NCBI RefSeq assembly: GCF_027923905.1
Contig: NZ_AP026966.1
Coordinates: forward strand, 4,341,001 to 4,405,000
Origin: Massilia varians
GTDB taxonomy: Bacteria > Pseudomonadota > Gammaproteobacteria > Burkholderiales > Burkholderiaceae_D
DNA length: 64,000 nt
Direction: 5' to 3'
Shown: piece after piece, positions 48,412 to 56,066 of the stretch
Position numbering within the stretch: position 1 is the first letter of the stretch
How the letters are laid out: each line of letters begins with the position of its first letter
Position numbers and translations under genes: made by a program
The notes under the pieces: model-generated
Seen by the model: only the letters and a program-made list of their open reading frames with translations
What the model was told of the DNA's origin: nothing
Databases searched by the model: none

Positions 48412-49458
48412 ATGAACGCAGCCCACTACTTCGATGGCCGCAGCGCACGCCTGCACCTGGTCGACCTGAGCGCCGGCGATGGCAGCATCCACCTGCGCGG
48501 CGAGGCCACGCGCAGCTACCCGGCGTCCAGCACGCGCCTGGCCGAACCCTTCCGGAACGCCCCGACCATGCTCTATTTCGAGGACGGCAGCCAGGCCGAG
48601 GTCCATGACCCGGCAATGCGCGCGGCGATGGCCGAGGCGCTCGGCTACCGCAAGTCCTGGGTGCTGCGCTGGCAGGAGCACAGCGCCGCCGCACTGCTGG
48701 CCCTGGTCCTGCTGGTGGGTCTGATCCTGTCTGGATGGCAGTGGGGCATCCCGGCGCTGGCCGATCGCCTGGCGAGCCGGGTTCCGCCATCGGCCGACCA
48801 GGCGCTCGGACGCAATGCCCTGGACCTGCTCGAGCGCCAGGGCATCCTCAAGCCTTCGCGCCTGAGCGAGGACCGCATCGCGGCACTGGCCGCCATCCTG
48901 CAGCGGATCCAGCCGGAAGCGCCGCGCATTGCGCTGCGCCTGCGGGTGTACGCCGCCCCCCAGCTGGGTCCGAACGCACTGGCCTTCCCCGACGGAACCA
49001 TTGTCCTCACCGATGAGATCGTGCGCGCGGTGATGGGCAGCTCCAACGACTTCGATGCCGAGGCAGCGGCGGCGCTGGCCGGCGTGCTGGCCCACGAGGT
49101 CGGCCACATCGAGCAGCGCCATAGTGTCCACACGCTCACCCGCTCGTCGCTCACGGCGGCGCTGTCGGCCACGCTGTTCGGCGATTTCAGCGCGGTCGCC
49201 GCCGGCCTGCCGGCGGTCGTGAGCAACATGGCGTACTCGCGCGCGATGGAACTGGCCGCGGACGACTACGCGGCCGAGGCGCTGCGCGCGCGCGGCATCC
49301 CATTGAGACCGCTGGCGGACCTGTTCGACCTGCTCGAGGCGCGGGCCGACAAGACACCGGCATTCCTGCGCCGGGCGATGTCCTACACGTCCTCGCATCC
49401 CGATGCCTACGCGCGCGGCGAGCGCCTGCGCAAGTCGGCGACCGGCCAGCGACAGTAA
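48412..49458 (+). CDS. M48-family zinc metallopeptidase, membrane-bound
   Basis: A 348-residue protein. The first 80 residues (YFDGRSARLHLVDLSAGDGSIHLRG) form a soluble domain, then a helix (SAAALLALVLLVGLILSGWQWGI, about 84-106), and the peptidase domain with the zinc site in AGVLAHEVGHIEQRH and the Glu ligand in SRAMELAADDYAAEAL. YAAPQLGPNALAFPDGTIVLTDEIV is the typical lead-in. Related to Oma1/LoiP-like proteases, which clear damaged envelope proteins. Coupled to the DUF898 gene. Confidence 0.9.
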   Translation: MNAAHYFDGRSARLHLVDLSAGDGSIHLRGEATRSYPASSTRLAEPFRNAPTMLYFEDGSQAEVHDPAMRAAMAEALGYRKSWVLRWQEHSAAALLALVLLVGLILSGWQWGIPALADRLASRVPPSADQALGRNALDLLERQGILKPSRLSEDRIAALAAILQRIQPEAPRIALRLRVYAAPQLGPNALAFPDGTIVLTDEIVRAVMGSSNDFDAEAAAALAGVLAHEVGHIEQRHSVHTLTRSSLTAALSATLFGDFSAVAAGLPAVVSNMAYSRAMELAADDYAAEALRARGIPLRPLADLFDLLEARADKTPAFLRRAMSYTSSHPDAYARGERLRKSATGQRQ

Positions 49459-49589
49459 ATGTTGTAAATCGACGATACGGCTGAGACCATGTAAAGATAA
49501 AGCATGCGTTTACATTTCAGTTGGGCAATAATTCTTGCTTTCCATTTGCATGTTTGGTAGGTCGCAGGGCTTGCCGAGCCCATCGACCT

Positions 49590-51287
49590 ATGCGCACGTT
49601 TAACAATCTCGGCATCGGCATCCGCCTGGCCGTCGGCTTTACCCTCACCCTCGTCATGGCGGTCCTGATCGCCGGCTCCGGCATGTGGCGTCTCGAACAG
49701 GTCTCCAGCGCCGCCCGCGACACCCTGGCGGCGCCGCTCACCAAGGAACGCCTGATCGCCGAGTGGTACACCCAGATTTTCGCGGCCGTGCGCCGCACCG
49801 CCGCCATCGTCAAGAGCAGCGATCCCTCGCTGACCGCCTATTTCAAGGAGGACGCCGCCGCCACCGCCAAGACCTCCGCCGACCTGGTCAAGCAGATCGA
49901 AACGCTGATCGCGGGCGAGCAGGAAAGCGCCCTGTTCAAGCGCATCACCGAGCAGCGCAAGCTGTACGGCGCAGCGCGCGACAACGCCGTCAAGGCCAAG
50001 GCCGAGGGCAACCAGGAACTGGCCGACCAGATCCTGGAGCAGTCCTTTACTCCGGCTGCCAGGGCCTACCAGGAATCGATCCGTGAACTGGTGGCGATGC
50101 AGCGCGCCCACATCGCCGCCACCGCCGCCGGCATCGATGCGACCGCCAGCCGCGGCCAGGCGATCATCGCCGGCCTGACGGCGGGCGCCGTACTGCTCGG
50201 CGCGCTGTTCTCGTGGATGCTCACGCGCGGCATCACCGGCCCGATCCAGGCTGCCGTCCGGGCTGCGGAAACCGTGGCCGCCGGCGACCTCACGGCCCGC
50301 ATCGACGCCGACACGAAGGATGAGACCGGCGCCCTGCTGCGCGCCCTCGGCCACATGAACGACAGCCTGGTCAGGATCGTCAGCGAAGTGCGGAGCGGCA
50401 CCGACACCATCGCCACTGGCTCGGCGGAAATCTCGGCCGGCAACTTCGACCTGTCCGCACGCACCGAGCAGCAGGCCGGCGCGCTGGAGGAAACCGCGGC
50501 CTCGATGGAAGAACTCACCACCACGGTGCGCCAGAACGCCGACAATGCGCGCCAGGCCAACCAGCTGGCGATCACCGCGTCCAGCGTGGCCCTCGATGCC
50601 GGCAAGGTGGTCGACCAGGTCATCACCACCATGGGCTCGATCAACGATTCGTCGAAGAAGATCGTCGACATCATCGGCGTCATCGACGGCATCGCCTTCC
50701 AGACCAATATCCTGGCGCTGAACGCGGCCGTGGAAGCGGCCCGTGCCGGCGAGCAGGGGCGCGGCTTCGCGGTGGTCGCCTCCGAGGTGCGCACCCTGGC
50801 CCAGCGCTCGGCCGCAGCGGCCAAGGAAATCAAGCTGCTCATCGGCGACTCGGTCGAGAAGGTCGACGCCGGCACCCGACTGGTGGACCACACCGGCGAC
50901 ACCATGGAGCAAGTGGTCACCTCGATCCGCCGCGTCACCGACATCATGGCCGAGATCGCGTCGGCCAGCCAGGAACAGACCGGCGGCATCGAACAGGTCA
51001 ACCAGGCGATCGGCCAGATGGACCAGGTGACCCAGCAGAACGCAGCCCTGGTCGAAGAGTCGGCCGCGGCGGCGGCGTCGATGCAGGACCAGGCGGCCCG
51101 CCTGGCCCAGCTGGTCGGCGTGTTCAAGCTGGACGCCCATGCTCCGGTCGCCACGACCGCAGTCGCCACTGCCGCGTCGCGCAGCCTGGCGCTTCCGGCC
51201 AAGCCGGCGGCGTGGGTTGCGAAACCGGCGCCGGCAAGTGCACGTGCCGCCGCGCGTACCGAGGCCGAGGAATGGGAAACCTTCTGA
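49590..51287 (+). CDS. Methyl-accepting chemotaxis protein with C-terminal EWETF CheR-docking tail
   Basis: A 565-residue chemoreceptor. Helix 1 ([21 protein letters not shown]) is followed by a periplasmic four-helix bundle domain of about 160 residues, helix 2 ([21 protein letters not shown]), a HAMP domain ([26 protein letters not shown]) and the cytoplasmic signalling domain with the conserved tip [41 protein letters not shown]. After an Ala-rich linker it ends EEWETF, matching the xWxxF pentapeptide (NWETF in enteric Tar and Tsr) that binds CheR and CheB. The ligand is unknown. A good terminator follows. Confidence 0.93.
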   Translation: MRTFNNLGIGIRLAVGFTLTLVMAVLIAGSGMWRLEQVSSAARDTLAAPLTKERLIAEWYTQIFAAVRRTAAIVKSSDPSLTAYFKEDAAATAKTSADLVKQIETLIAGEQESALFKRITEQRKLYGAARDNAVKAKAEGNQELADQILEQSFTPAARAYQESIRELVAMQRAHIAATAAGIDATASRGQAIIAGLTAGAVLLGALFSWMLTRGITGPIQAAVRAAETVAAGDLTARIDADTKDETGALLRALGHMNDSLVRIVSEVRSGTDTIATGSAEISAGNFDLSARTEQQAGALEETAASMEELTTTVRQNADNARQANQLAITASSVALDAGKVVDQVITTMGSINDSSKKIVDIIGVIDGIAFQTNILALNAAVEAARAGEQGRGFAVVASEVRTLAQRSAAAAKEIKLLIGDSVEKVDAGTRLVDHTGDTMEQVVTSIRRVTDIMAEIASASQEQTGGIEQVNQAIGQMDQVTQQNAALVEESAAAAASMQDQAARLAQLVGVFKLDAHAPVATTAVATAASRSLALPAKPAAWVAKPAPASARAAARTEAEEWETF

Positions 51288-51307
51288 GTCTGCCGTAAAA
51301 AAATGAT

Positions 51308-51340
51308 GAAACGCCCGGCCAAGCGCCGGGCGTTTCGTTT
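51308..51340 (+). terminator. Rho-independent terminator after the chemoreceptor
   Basis: GAAACGCCCGGC-CAAGC-GCCGGGCGTTTC, twelve pairs, followed by GTTTATAT. The A-run before it makes it usable in both directions. Confidence 0.85.
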
Positions 51341-51444
51341 ATATCCTTTCCAATTCGCAAATCCAAGTGTCAAATCGGCCATGATTTGACGATTTTGCGC
51401 GACACTCGGGCGCAGCCCCCTGTTGTTTCCTTGACGCACTATCC

Positions 51445-52665
51445 ATGCTCGGGCAAAGTTTTGCCTTCCGCGGCCCCGTCCGTTTCCGTTTCCCTCACCG
51501 CCCCATGCCCGTCGATTACCAGCAGCCTCCCGCCGAAGTCGCCCAGGTCCAGCCTGCCGCCGCCCCGTTCGAACAACAGTACGAGGAAGCGCGCAGGCTC
51601 GCCAACTCGGGCCAGCCCGAACTGGCGTTGGCCGCTTATAACGCCCTGCTAGCGCGCTCGCCGGGCAACGTGGACGTACTGCTCGGGCGCGGTATCCTGC
51701 TCAGCCGCCTGGAGCGCTGGAGCGAGGCCGAGGCCGACCTGACGGCCGCTGCCAAGGCCTCGCCGGAATATGCCGACGTCTGGTTCGCGCTCGGCAGGCT
51801 GTACCAATGGCAGGACCGGCCGGCGCAGGCCGCCGAGGCCTATGGCCGCGCCGCCGCGCTGCGACCCGGCGATGCCGCCACCCTGGCGGCGCATGCCCAG
51901 GCGCTGCGCGCCTTGCAGCCGCATCCGCAACCGTCGCCCCAGCCGTTCACCGGCAATCCTGAAGCCGCGATCGCCGCGGGCTACACCTGGGCCGCCGGCC
52001 TTTCCGGCAGCTGGCAGGACGTGGGCGACGGCCCGCGCTGGAACGACCAGACCCTGAGCGTGCGCCACTACATGAAGCGCGGCTCGATCGGCTTCGAGGC
52101 GCTGCGCGCCCACCGCTTCGACCAGACCGGGCGTGCCTGGGCCTTCGACGCCTATGCCAGCCTGTGGCAAGGCGCCTATGCCAACCTGCGCTACCAGCGG
52201 GCGCCGAGCGAACGCCTGTTCCCGGCCCATTCCGGCCGCATCGAGCTGTATCAGTCGCTCGGCAACGGGTGGGAAGCCTCGGTGAGTGACGACCTGCTCG
52301 GCTTCGATTCGCGCGTGAACATCTATGGCCTCAGCCTGGCCAAGTACAGCGGCAACTTCTACCTGCAGCTGCGCCACCAGAACATCGTGTCGGAAGGATC
52401 GCGCAGCTCGGGCGACCGCCTGCTGGCGCGCTGGTACTACGCGGGCGACGCCGACAGTTACCTCGAAGCGACGGCCAATCGGGGCCGCAGCGACGACCCG
52501 CTCTCGCTCACTGGCGGCCGCGCGCGTTCGGGCGGCGGCAGCCTGACCTGGGTCCACTACCTGTCGCGCGACTGGAGTACGCGAGTTGGCGCCAGCTTTG
52601 CCCGGAGCGGAAGCGGCGAGGCGCGCGAGCGCGGCCTGAGCCTCGGCCTCTATCGCCGCTGGTAA
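51445..52665 (+). CDS. TPR protein with C-terminal YaiO-like outer membrane beta-barrel
   Basis: A 406-residue protein. About residues 40-155 are TPR repeats (PFEQQYEEARRLANSGQPELALAAYNALLARSPGNVDVLLGRGILL, SRLERWSEAEADLTAAAKASPEYADVWFALGRLYQ, PAQAAEAYGRAAALRPGDAATLAAH). The rest has alternating strands rich in aromatic and polar residues (LSVRHYMKRGSIGFEALRAHRFDQTGRAWAFDAYASLWQGAYANLRY) and ends in ...LSLGLYRRW, as outer membrane barrels do. The architecture resembles a short BcsC/PgaA/AlgK-K type exporter. No signal peptide is visible from either start (51445 or 51505), which is odd for such a protein. It is followed three bases on by an LtaS-like transferase. Confidence 0.7.
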   Translation: MLGQSFAFRGPVRFRFPHRPMPVDYQQPPAEVAQVQPAAAPFEQQYEEARRLANSGQPELALAAYNALLARSPGNVDVLLGRGILLSRLERWSEAEADLTAAAKASPEYADVWFALGRLYQWQDRPAQAAEAYGRAAALRPGDAATLAAHAQALRALQPHPQPSPQPFTGNPEAAIAAGYTWAAGLSGSWQDVGDGPRWNDQTLSVRHYMKRGSIGFEALRAHRFDQTGRAWAFDAYASLWQGAYANLRYQRAPSERLFPAHSGRIELYQSLGNGWEASVSDDLLGFDSRVNIYGLSLAKYSGNFYLQLRHQNIVSEGSRSSGDRLLARWYYAGDADSYLEATANRGRSDDPLSLTGGRARSGGGSLTWVHYLSRDWSTRVGASFARSGSGEARERGLSLGLYRRW

Positions 52666-52668
52666 GCC

Positions 52669-55020
52669 ATGGAAGGCCTGCCTGTCCGCCAGCGGCTACA
52701 AGCCGCACTGAAAGCAGCCCTCGACACCGCCGCGTTCACCTTGTCGTCGCTGCCGGCACTGATGCTCGCCTGGCTGTGCCTGCGCATCGCCGAGGCCATC
52801 CATGCCGCAGCCGCCGGCGTGCCGCACTCGACCCTGTTCGGCGTCGGCATCGGCAACGACACCTTGTCGCTGCTGCGCTACGGCTTCGTGTTCCTGCTCG
52901 GCTCCCTACCGCTGGCCTTCATCGCCTCGCAGCGCCTGCGCATCGCCTGCCTAGGTACACTGTGGAGTGCGCTGCTGTGCGCCGATGCGGCGCTGCTGCA
53001 GTACCACTGGGTGGCGGGCGTGCCGCTCGGCGCCGACCTGTTCGCCTACAGCGGCGACGAAGTCGCGACCGTCATGGCCAGCGGCTGGCAGGCCAGCCCG
53101 CTGCTGCTGGCCGCCCTGGTGCTCGGCCTGGGTGTACTGTGGGGCGTGCTCCTGCTGTCACGGCATGAACTGTGGCCGCGCGCCAGCGGGCGCATGGCGG
53201 GTATCGCGCTGGCGACCAGCCTCGCGGCCTTCGCCTTCTTGCCGGCGCGCATGGTGCCGGCCGTGGTGCACACCGACGCCGACCTGGGCTTCGTCATCAA
53301 CAAGGCCGCCTTTTTCGCCGACAGCAACCTGGCTGGCCTGCGCGGCCAAGCGGCGCAGGCCAGCGACCACGGGACGTTGCAGGGCCAGGCGCCGTGGGAC
53401 GGCAAGGACCCGCACTACCCCTTCCTGCGTGCCGAGCGAACACCCGATACCCTCGGACCACTGCTGCGCCGCGCCGACGCGCCGCCGAACCTGGTGTTCG
53501 TGATCGTCGAAGGCCTGGGCCGCAGCTTTTCCGGTCCCGGGGCACGCCTCGGCAGCTTCACGCCCTTCCTCGACGAGCTGGCAGGACGCAGCCTCTACTT
53601 CGAAAATTTCCTTTCCGGCCAGGGCCGCACTTTCGGCGTGCTGACCACGATCTTCGGTTCGCTGCCCTTCGGCGAACACGGTCTGGCCGCGCTGGGCGAG
53701 CGCATGCCACGGCACGATTCGCTCCTGTCGATCCTGAAGGGACAGGGCTACGACCTGCGCTTCTACTCGGGCTCGAACATGGAGTTCGACAACGAAGGTT
53801 TGTTCCTGCGCCGCCAGGGTGTGGACAGCATCGTCAGCGAGAAGGACTACGGCCCGGATACGCAACGCGCCAACGATTGGGGCTATGCCGACCGCGACCT
53901 GATGGACATGGCGCTGCGCCGCGAAGCGGCAGCCAGGGCGGCGCCCTACGCCACCATCATCCAGACCACCAGCATGCACACGCCCTTCACCTTTCCCGGC
54001 AAGGACGCCTACCTGCAGCGGGTCGATGCGCACGTGGCGCGCCTGGGGCTGCGCGACCGGCCGGAATACCGCGCCCAGCGCGAGGTGTTCGCCAGCATCC
54101 TGTACACCGATGACGCGCTGCGCCTGTTCTTCGAGAAGGCCTCGACCCTGCCCGGCTACGCCAACACCGTGTTCGTCATCACCGGTGACCACCGCCTGCC
54201 CGAGCTGCCGATGGACACCCGCATCGAGCGCTACCACGTACCGCTGATCATCCATTCCCCCCTGCTCAAGGCCCCAGGGTCGGTCAAGTCGGTGTCCTCG
54301 CAGTTCGACATCGCTCCCTCGCTGCTGGCCTGGCTGTCGAAGGACTATGGCCTGAAGGCCCCGCGCCAGGTCACCTGGCTGGGCACCGGACTCGACACCG
54401 AGAAGAGCTTCCGCAACCTGCACGCGATCCCGCTCAAGCAGACCAGGACCGAGATGAGCGACTTCGTCTCCGGCACGGCCTATCTCGCGCAAGGCAATCT
54501 GTACATGCTCGGCGACGGCATGGAAACCGAGCGCGCCGACAATCCGGCGGCGCTGTCGCTGGCGCAGGCCCAGTTCCACGCCTTCCTGAAGGCGAATCGC
54601 CAGGCCGGTACCAGCACGGCGCTGGCGCCCGAAGGCGGAGCGCTCGCCGGCTGGGGCGGCGAGCGCAGCCTGCACAGCACGCCGCTGGTACAGCAGGCGG
54701 GTGACGTCGCCGTGCGCGGCCTGCGCCCGCGTCCCGACGCCAAGCGCCTGGCGATCGAAGCCACCTTCAGCAACAGCGCCACCACCGAGTCGCGCGCCTT
54801 TGCACCGCTGCTCGTCATCGCCGACGCGCATGGTGTCGAGATCGGCGAAACCACCGGCGAGGCGCGCCGGCTGGGCGCAGGCGAGTCGGCCTCGATCACG
54901 CTGCGCGCGAACCTGCCGCGCCTCCCGTCCGGCACCTACTACATTTCCGTGATCCCCTCCCATCCCGACACCGGCCGCGCGATCGGCGTCGGTCAATACC
55001 ACGTGGAACTGAAACTGTGA
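52669..55020 (+). CDS. LtaS/sulfatase-family membrane phosphotransferase
   Basis: A 783-residue protein with four or five N-terminal helices (TAAFTLSSLPALMLAWLCLRI, LLRYGFVFLLGSLPLAFIA, TLWSALLCADAALLQYHWV, LLLAALVLGLGVLWGVLLL, GIALATSLAAFAFLPA) and a large periplasmic alkaline-phosphatase-fold domain. Metal and nucleophile sites: FVIVEGLGRSFSG, GQGRTFGVLTTIFGSLP (Thr nucleophile as in LtaS), HTPFTFPG and VFVITGDHRLPE. About 130 extra residues at the end form a beta-domain (RLAIEATFSNSATTESRAFAPLLVI). LtaS-type enzymes move phosphoglycerol or phosphoethanolamine to envelope polymers; the true donor here is unknown. Three bases after the TPR-barrel gene. Confidence 0.85.
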   Translation: MEGLPVRQRLQAALKAALDTAAFTLSSLPALMLAWLCLRIAEAIHAAAAGVPHSTLFGVGIGNDTLSLLRYGFVFLLGSLPLAFIASQRLRIACLGTLWSALLCADAALLQYHWVAGVPLGADLFAYSGDEVATVMASGWQASPLLLAALVLGLGVLWGVLLLSRHELWPRASGRMAGIALATSLAAFAFLPARMVPAVVHTDADLGFVINKAAFFADSNLAGLRGQAAQASDHGTLQGQAPWDGKDPHYPFLRAERTPDTLGPLLRRADAPPNLVFVIVEGLGRSFSGPGARLGSFTPFLDELAGRSLYFENFLSGQGRTFGVLTTIFGSLPFGEHGLAALGERMPRHDSLLSILKGQGYDLRFYSGSNMEFDNEGLFLRRQGVDSIVSEKDYGPDTQRANDWGYADRDLMDMALRREAAARAAPYATIIQTTSMHTPFTFPGKDAYLQRVDAHVARLGLRDRPEYRAQREVFASILYTDDALRLFFEKASTLPGYANTVFVITGDHRLPELPMDTRIERYHVPLIIHSPLLKAPGSVKSVSSQFDIAPSLLAWLSKDYGLKAPRQVTWLGTGLDTEKSFRNLHAIPLKQTRTEMSDFVSGTAYLAQGNLYMLGDGMETERADNPAALSLAQAQFHAFLKANRQAGTSTALAPEGGALAGWGGERSLHSTPLVQQAGDVAVRGLRPRPDAKRLAIEATFSNSATTESRAFAPLLVIADAHGVEIGETTGEARRLGAGESASITLRANLPRLPSGTYYISVIPSHPDTGRAIGVGQYHVELKL

Positions 55021-55949
55021 AGCATACCCTCGCCTGCCTGGCGCTGATGCTGGCCTGCGCCTGCGGTGCCGCCCATGCCTCCGATGCAGCCGCTCCGCGC
55101 GCGATCTGGACCTGGGAAGAAGACAGCAGCGCCATGCTGCAGCAGCCGGCCGCGACGGAACGCGCCATCGCCTTCCTGAAAACGAAGTCGGTGCAGACCG
55201 TGTTCCTGTATGCCGACGCCTTCGGTGGCGGCAACCCGATCGTGTCGAACCCGGCCCAGTACCGACGCCTGGTCCGGCGCCTGCATGCCTCGGACCTGCG
55301 GGTCTACGCCCTGCTCGGCTCCGCCTACCTGCACACCGAACGCTACGTGCTGCCCAGGCACCACGCGGATGCGGTGGCAATGCTGCAGCGCGTCCTCGAC
55401 TACAACCGCACGGCGGCGCCGGAAGAGCGCTTCGACGGCGTCAATGTCGACATCGAACCGCACATCCTGCCGGAATGGTCGGCGCGCAAGATGGAATTGC
55501 TGGCCGGTTTCCTCGACATGTCGGACGCCTTGATGCGCACCGTACGTGCCTCCGGCCAGTCGCTGCCGGTCGGGCCGGCGATTCCATTCTGGCTGGACGG
55601 CATCCAGCTGGAGTGGAAAGGCAGGCGCAAGCCGGTGAGCCAGCACGTGCAGGACACCTACGACTACGTGGCGCTGATGGACTACCGCGACCGCGCCGAA
55701 GGCGGCGACGGCATCGTCAGCCATGCGATGGACGAGCTGCAGTACGGCGAAGCCATCGGGCGCCGCGTGCTGATCGGCGTCGAGACCATGCCCAACGCAA
55801 TCAAGAAAGTGTCCTTTCACCACCTGCGCGAGCCGGACCTCGAGCGCGAACTGGACGAGACCCGCGCTGCCGTCGGCAGCATGCCCTCGTTCGGAGGCTT
55901 CGTGGTGCACCACTACGGCTCCTACCACAAGTGGCTGGGGCTGGACTGA
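55017..55949 (+). CDS. Secreted TIM-barrel glycosidase-like protein
   Basis: A 310-residue exported protein with GTG start overlapping the upstream stop (GTGA). Signal MKHTLACLALMLACACGAAHAS. The mature part reads RAIWTWEEDS, KTKSVQTVFLYADAFGGG, HASDLRVYALLGSAYLHTERY, RFDGVNVDIEPHILPEWSARK, ALMDYRDRAEGGDGIVSHAM, VLIGVETMP and FGGFVVHHYGSYHKW. The strand FDGVNVDIEP is like the DxDxE strand of GH18 and other retaining barrels, so it probably acts on a glycan, perhaps the polymer handled by its two neighbours. Exact family not recognised. Confidence 0.7.
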   Translation: MKHTLACLALMLACACGAAHASDAAAPRAIWTWEEDSSAMLQQPAATERAIAFLKTKSVQTVFLYADAFGGGNPIVSNPAQYRRLVRRLHASDLRVYALLGSAYLHTERYVLPRHHADAVAMLQRVLDYNRTAAPEERFDGVNVDIEPHILPEWSARKMELLAGFLDMSDALMRTVRASGQSLPVGPAIPFWLDGIQLEWKGRRKPVSQHVQDTYDYVALMDYRDRAEGGDGIVSHAMDELQYGEAIGRRVLIGVETMPNAIKKVSFHHLREPDLERELDETRAAVGSMPSFGGFVVHHYGSYHKWLGLD

Positions 55950-55991
55950 GGTAGCGCCAGCCGAGCCCTGCCAAGGCAGGCGGCGCTACCT
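55949..55991. terminator. Nested hairpin after the envelope locus
   Basis: Outer arms AGGTAGCGCC (55949-55958) and GGCGCTACCT (55982-55991) around an inner CCTGCC-AA-GGCAGG (55967-55980). It begins at the last base of the upstream stop codon. No T-run; may end the operon with Rho or protect the 3' end. Confidence 0.5.
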
Positions 55992-56066
55992 TGCCGGTTG
56001 CGGATGCGCCCGCCAAGCAAGGGCGCTATGATCGGCGCCGCCTTCAACCCAACCCAGACGAACCCC

